This document shows positions 58,906 to 64,000 of a DNA stretch of 64,000 nt, piece by piece (the first letter of the stretch is position 1; every line of letters starts with the position of its first letter). The DNA comes from Limnephilus marmoratus (taxonomy: Eukaryota; Arthropoda; Insecta; Trichoptera; Limnephilidae): positions 43,760,962 through 43,824,961 of the forward strand of contig OU862928.1 of the NCBI GenBank assembly GCA_917880885.1, given 5' to 3'. Below the pieces are notes generated by a model, which searched no databases, was not told where the DNA came from, and saw nothing but the letters and a program-made list of their open reading frames with translations. The translations under genes and the position numbers were made by a program.

Positions 58906-61905
58906 TTCCGACAAATTCACTTGTATCAAGTACCTACCATTTTTACTTTGTTTAAAATATTTTATTTGGGTACCTTAATTAAATACAAAGATAGTGTACA
59001 AACAAGCTTTTTCGCTATACCAAACATTTATCATAATTCTTTTAACGCTTAGTCGAATTGACTAAAGTTTGACATGATAAGCTCATAAAAACATAAGGTT
59101 AATTATGAGAAATATATGGCTTATTGCATCACACATTATCTATGTAGGTAAAGCTATAGGTGCAAAATAAATAACGTTTGTAGTGTACATACTCTCGTAT
59201 ATGCATCTAATTAAATTGTAGATATTCTGGAATTAATAATTTCCGTTGTTTGTGATATGTCATAATTCATTTTAGTCTGTGATTCATCACAATCGACTCA
59301 CTTATCGAATGAATAACGCGTTCTCTTTAGAAATAATAAGTGGTCTGTCTTTTAACAGAACCTTTCCACTGAGAGAACAATCGCCTGGGAATCAATCATG
59401 GCACCAGAGAAGTGTGAAGGGTGAAGAGGTTAAATAGCTCGTTGGATTCTCCGTTATGAGAGATAATTAGTGGGAATTATCAACACTTCTTCTTGGAAGG
59501 AGTTATTAAACGCAATTACTGTTTATTGTAAGGAGAATATACAGGCCTTTTTATCAAGCTCTTGTAGTATTATATGACTCGAAGTTGGTGTGATCGGAAT
59601 TGCGGACAATGTTCTAAAAGGTGTTGTATCCAAAACTATTACAAACAAGTATGGTTCTCAGCTTCAGATGCACTTGGAATTAACAGAAATGGGCTTTTTG
59701 CTGTAATTGGGTGATAATATGTGTAGGAAAAACAAGATATTCAAGGAAAAGGAATTACCAACCACTTAGCACTGTATCTCTGCGAAGGAGCACACGACAT
59801 AACCACAATATAGTTGTATAGTTCCAGGTAATTATACCTCGAGGTAATTATCGCCACCGAATGAGTTCAAAACGATGGTATGTACTTCTGAGATGACAAA
59901 TTCCCTCTTTCTATTGTGTACACGAAAAACACCAACAATTTGCTTCTAAGGTAGTTCGAAATCTTCTTCGGTTTTTGAAACAAATGCACTCGATTTTTCA
60001 CTATTTCTCTTGCCCAATGGCACAATTTCAATTTCCAAATTTCAAATACATTTCCAGAACGATAATTGGTAGGAAGAGGTAGGAACTGGATAAATTACAT
60101 CCAGGTAGGAACTAAATATATTCTCATTTTAAAACCAAATACGAGATGTTCCAGAATTTCTAATTCATTATTAAGAAGTTTTTGGAAACCATCTGAGGAA
60201 AGTAAACCCATGTAAAACATTTATGCTAAAGTTTTATAATTACTGAAGTTTTTAAAATATGTTGGTAGCTTGCCACTTCACTGGGTGTAAAAATTACAGT
60301 CGAAACATTCGCACAAGAAATTAGTGGAAGTTTTAGTTGGTTCTTTGAAAAGGTATATGGAAAGTTTCGGGATTTCTTAGTGGACGGTGATTGATATTGA
60401 TTTTGATTGTGGCGAAGAGGAAAGATTCTACAAGGTTTTTTATAATTTATTTCCCTCCGTTTGGGTAAAGATGAATACATACGGTAGCTAGTCACAGAAT
60501 TTCTGCACTGAAACAAATTCCGACTTCTAGTATTACGTGGTAGAATCCGAAAGCTAATCAATATTAGCAATTCTGATATTTTATATTTAAAAAAAAACAG
60601 TCGGTGAACATCCTTCTGCCTGACAATTTAAATATATTCATATCATCTAAAAGAGTGGTGTAGTTCAACAAAATTGCTGATTTACCAATTTTAATATTTG
60701 TTAAACGTAAAAATTTATTTTGTACCCTTTCAATAGTTTGTAGTTATATCAACAATATGATATTAATAGGTACACATTTTATAGTTGAAACAGACTATTT
60801 GTTGAAATAGTATAATATGGTAATATGCATGAACGTGAACCTCTGAGCACATAAACATATATATTTTTTAAACTAGTTCCCACGTCTTTTTGTGTCACAA
60901 ATTGTTTATATCTAGGTTAAAACTGATTTGTGTACTTCTTTCCCAGTTATATAAAATACGGTAAATATTTTACATATTCACGGTGACATTGCAAGCTGGT
61001 AAGTCACCTCTCGGTTAGGTGTGAAAAGTTACAGCAAATAACTAAGTAATAAGAACACACAGATTACTTTATGAACGTGTTGTGTATCTTTTTAGGAAAT
61101 ATGTTTTCCATCTGTGAAACGAGGTCTGAATAATCGTGCAAATATTGTGAAATGGTCGGACGAAAGTATGCAAGTATATGCAGGTGTTTACTTCAAAACC
61201 TGCAACAGTTGAGAATGATCCACTTTTCTATTGAGAATAAAGAACTCCAGTCCATTTTTTTAAAAGAATAATGACCTTCTAATTTAAATAACTGCATTTT
61301 TATTTTTATTTTTAGAGTTAGTTTTTATAGTTAAAATAATTGTCAAAATTTTAATTTTTCAAGACCCCCCGAATACAACCGTATGTATGGTGAATCGTGT
61401 GACGTCATCACTCCTGAAAAATTACTATAGAATCGGACAATCAGCTGATCAACTACCGCCATTTTGAATTCCGTTGTTCGAAGTATTCTCCCTAGAAGAA
61501 GCATTACTATTTTTTTTTGTGCAGTAGTTTTTGAATATTTTCAATAATAGAGATAAACTGATAAGAGATATCTTTATTTTTGAAACATTATTTAGGCCTA
61601 AATAATGTCTCAATAAACAACTAAATCTCTATAAACAGTTTGTAAATAAACTAATAAATTAATACAATGCTTGCGTCATATCATTCATTCCCATACAATG
61701 ACTTTACGGTGACGTCACGACACGTCGAAGAATCAGCGTTTATTGGTCTATAGTCTATATGAACATATTTTTTTAAAGCCATAATATTTTTTACTGGAGT
61801 TCCTTATTCCTTACTTCCAACTCAAACAGTCACCTTTTCGTATCCTCAAGTGGGAATTCTACTTTTCTACCCGGTTCCCGGTTTGGGAATTCTACCCGGT
61901 TTGTT
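58906..61905. other. 3 kb with nothing recognised
   Basis: AT-rich, no domain signature, no tandem array, no clear element. A 114-codon minus frame (60226-60570) lacks any motif. Could be intron of the Kazal gene or intergenic. Confidence 0.5.
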
Positions 61906-62174
61906 CTAACAACTTAAGTTTAAATAGTTTTTTTTTTAAAGGTGTTTATATTCTTCTCCATTTTTAGGTTATCTGGAAGGAGATTATATATTATGTACGC
62001 TCTCGTGGCCAATGCTTCTCTTTCCACTTTCAGTCTTGACTGTATCTGTGTACAATTTATTATGTTGTCTGGTATAATGTTCGTGTACTTGTGACGTTCT
62101 TATATTATAGATGTTGTGTTTGTGTGTATAATTCCATTTTATATTTCGTAGATTAAAAGGCATATGTTATATTT

Positions 62175-62423
62175 ATATTTCCATTACATTCTTTTTTTTT
62201 TAAATTCACACCATTATCAAATAAATACTGCAGCTCACATATATTTATGTACAATTAATTATTTAAGTACTAACTTATAACTAATAGCATTTATGTACAC
62301 TCCCCTTCCATACACAAGCAAATGCTTTAAATGGAAGGGTAGTAAAAAAAAAATAAAAAAAAATATATATATTTGTTGTAAAATTGTAATTAAAAAGTTG
62401 CTATTGCAAAAAAAAAAAAAATA
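62175..62423 (+). mobile_element. CR1-like 3' UTR insertion (5'-truncated)
   Basis: Matches 58290-58475 ('cagctcacatatat', 'catttatgtacactcccctt') and ends in A-rich sequence. It inserted in the older RT fragment. Confidence 0.78.
62314..62338 (+). other. Conserved 3'-UTR hairpin, third copy
   Basis: CCTTCCAT/ATGGAAGG stem as at 58430-58464. Confidence 0.65.
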
Positions 62424-63078
62424 TTCATACAATGTTCTTATTTTCAGAAGGTTCATTTCCTGGTATAGTTTTTTGTGTCTTGGTTATAATTGAAGAGTTT
62501 TTTTTAATAACTTTGTTCTGTATTATTTGTAAGTCGTTTAAGTACGTAATGTATGTGTTTCCCCATATTTCTATTAAGTAATTTAGGTGGGACTGGATTA
62601 AGCTAAAAGATGAGCATGTCTTTACCTCTGTTGGTAGAAGACTAGCAATTCTACCAAATACACCAATTAATGGAATGATTTTTGCTTTTAGTTTTTCTAC
62701 GTGATGTTTAAATGTCAAATGTTTATTTTTAATGATATTTTACTAGAAAAGAGACAAGAACTAACATGATGGCGAAGGTTATAATTATTGCTTACTGGAA
62801 GATCTCGGTTCTATTTTAGGTTATAATTGACCCGCTGAAAAATAATTCTAATTTCCAGCTCACGTGGTTAGAGTAAAATCAGAAGTTGGCCTTCGATATT
62901 TTGAGTTTCGGACCTACAAGACCAAGAAAGCGTCTAATGATAAATGAAAAAGATTATTTACCAGCAAGTTTCTCGCCCCTTGACCACTTGATAAATTCTT
63001 AGATTCTGCTCACAGAGTTAGAGAATCTTCGACTTCGACATAATGGTTGAAAGATCGCCGGTGTAATGACAAAATTAC

Positions 63079-63256
63079 ATATGAACTCATACGTCCGTAA
63101 CTCCTGGACACACTGACCTACAGACTCCTACCTTTCCAGAACTTCCTCTCCTTCCTTTCCCTAAAAACACCCTACACACAGCATCCTCAAAGATGACATA
63201 GGCCTCGAGAGAAATTGTTTTTCTCAGGGCCTCCTGTGTCGAAAGCACAAAAAAAT
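63079..63256 (+). mobile_element. Family A retroposon, copy 12 (5'-truncated)
   Basis: It begins in the interior ('actcatacgtccgtaactcc'), then the palindrome ('cctcgagagaaattgttttt') and 'ctcctgtgtcgaaagcac' with an A-run. Confidence 0.75.
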
Positions 63257-64000
63257 CATATACTTGAATACGTCCATAGTTCACATTCACTCAATCCAGA
63301 ATTTTTGAAACCCAATTTGAACATCATATTCGCATAGGGATTGTGACTGCAACGGGTCCAATTTATTAGGGTTTGTGTTTTCCGAGGGAGAGAGATCTCG
63401 ATCGGTTTAATACTTTGGTCTGCAACAACTAGATGCTGGTTTTTGATTAATTGCTGATCGTATGTGTTAGAAATTGTCAAAGTGGGAAAAAAAGATCGCA
63501 TAAACTCACTGAAGCAGGAAAATGGCGTCTTTTATCCAATTTCCACTTTCCACTTTGCAACGATTAACACAGCTGTAATTTTCAAGTTTTTCAAGGAACT
63601 CGTAATTTATTTATCAAAGAAGTAAAATACTGATCATAGAACACGTCTTTCACTTTGGAAACAGCCAAAGCACTGGCTTTTCGTATTGCCAAAACACTGG
63701 CTTTTTGTAAGCAGTCACCTTTTCGTATCCTACACTTATCTTAGATCTTGACGTATCGTAGACCAACTCGACTCAAATCGTCCTTACTATTGCAATAATA
63801 CTGGCACTAATGCAGAACAAAATTCAATATTACATCGCTTGCACACTTTAGGTACTGAATTTGCTAATATCGATCATGCCGGAAGTTTATCATCATACAA
63901 AAATGCATTAAACAAAATTTGTCTGCTAGTACTACGTAATCATAATATAATCATGTACCTAACCATTAACCATATAATGTCCTACCAGAATATCTAAGCA
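63257..64000. other. Unassigned end of window
   Basis: A short repeat 'ccaaaacactggctttt' / 'ccaaagcactggctttt' (63665, 63688) is present. No gene. Confidence 0.45.

Larger units (their letters stand above)
61906..62718 (-). pseudogene. LINE RT C-terminal fragments, interrupted
   Basis: 62718-62425 reads 'KHHVEKLKAKIIPLIGVF' and 'NYLIEIWGNTY', the post-YADD thumb of CR1/jockey-type RT; 62160-61930 reads 'REALATRAYIIYNLLPDNLK', the extreme C-terminus. Between them lies the opposite-strand insertion 62175-62423. Frameshifts are present. Confidence 0.78.

Noticed and set aside
60226..60570. 114-codon minus ORF
   Set aside because: No motif, AT-driven composition, no splice or repeat support.

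Overview
The window reads as AT-rich, repeat-dense nuclear DNA of an arthropod, most likely an insect. The signs are a split multi-Kazal gene with GT-AG introns, an R1-clade retrotransposon, insect-type Helitrons and Harbingers, RTE- and CR1-like debris, pol III SINEs and a short TTAGG tract. The sequence does not settle the insect order. There is no bacterial-style gene organisation.

One host gene is well supported. Seven minus-strand exons between 56164 and 38497 encode consecutive Kazal-type inhibitor domains. All six introns are phase 2, every exon is a multiple of three, and all splice sites are canonical. The first and last exons (signal peptide, C-terminus) are not recognised in the window. 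Its introns (0.88-6.2 kb) hold RT fragments, a 109-117 bp minisatellite whose units often carry CACGTG, and a foldback element containing tRNA-shaped sequences.

Layout by region. 0-13.6 kb: MITEs, RTE 3' ends, a 2.8-kb TIR transposon with a broken 'HAFSGCDTTS' gene, a 163/42-bp minisatellite, three copies of a high-copy retroposon (family A), a complete Helitron, and a foldback with a TTAGG tract. 13.6-20 kb: an apparently intact R1-clade element (minus strand) with overlapping ORF1 and ORF2. 20-38 kb: SINEs interrupted by MITE, Harbinger and Helitron insertions, a large inverted-repeat element, a near-perfect 117-bp-arm palindrome, and a 550-bp 7-mer satellite. 38-56 kb: the Kazal gene. 56-64 kb: CR1-like 3' ends, a second Harbinger derivative with a MADF fragment, inverted repeats, and about 3 kb with nothing recognisable.

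The elements are often stacked: transposon in RTE copy, MITE in SINE, Harbinger plus Helitron in one SINE, Harbinger in CR1-like copy, RTE-like fragment in an inverted-repeat element. This gives a relative order of insertion. The least usual items are the tRNA-bearing foldback with a 10-bp target duplication, palindromes carrying hammerhead-like core motifs, and a covarying 3' hairpin shared by three CR1-like elements.
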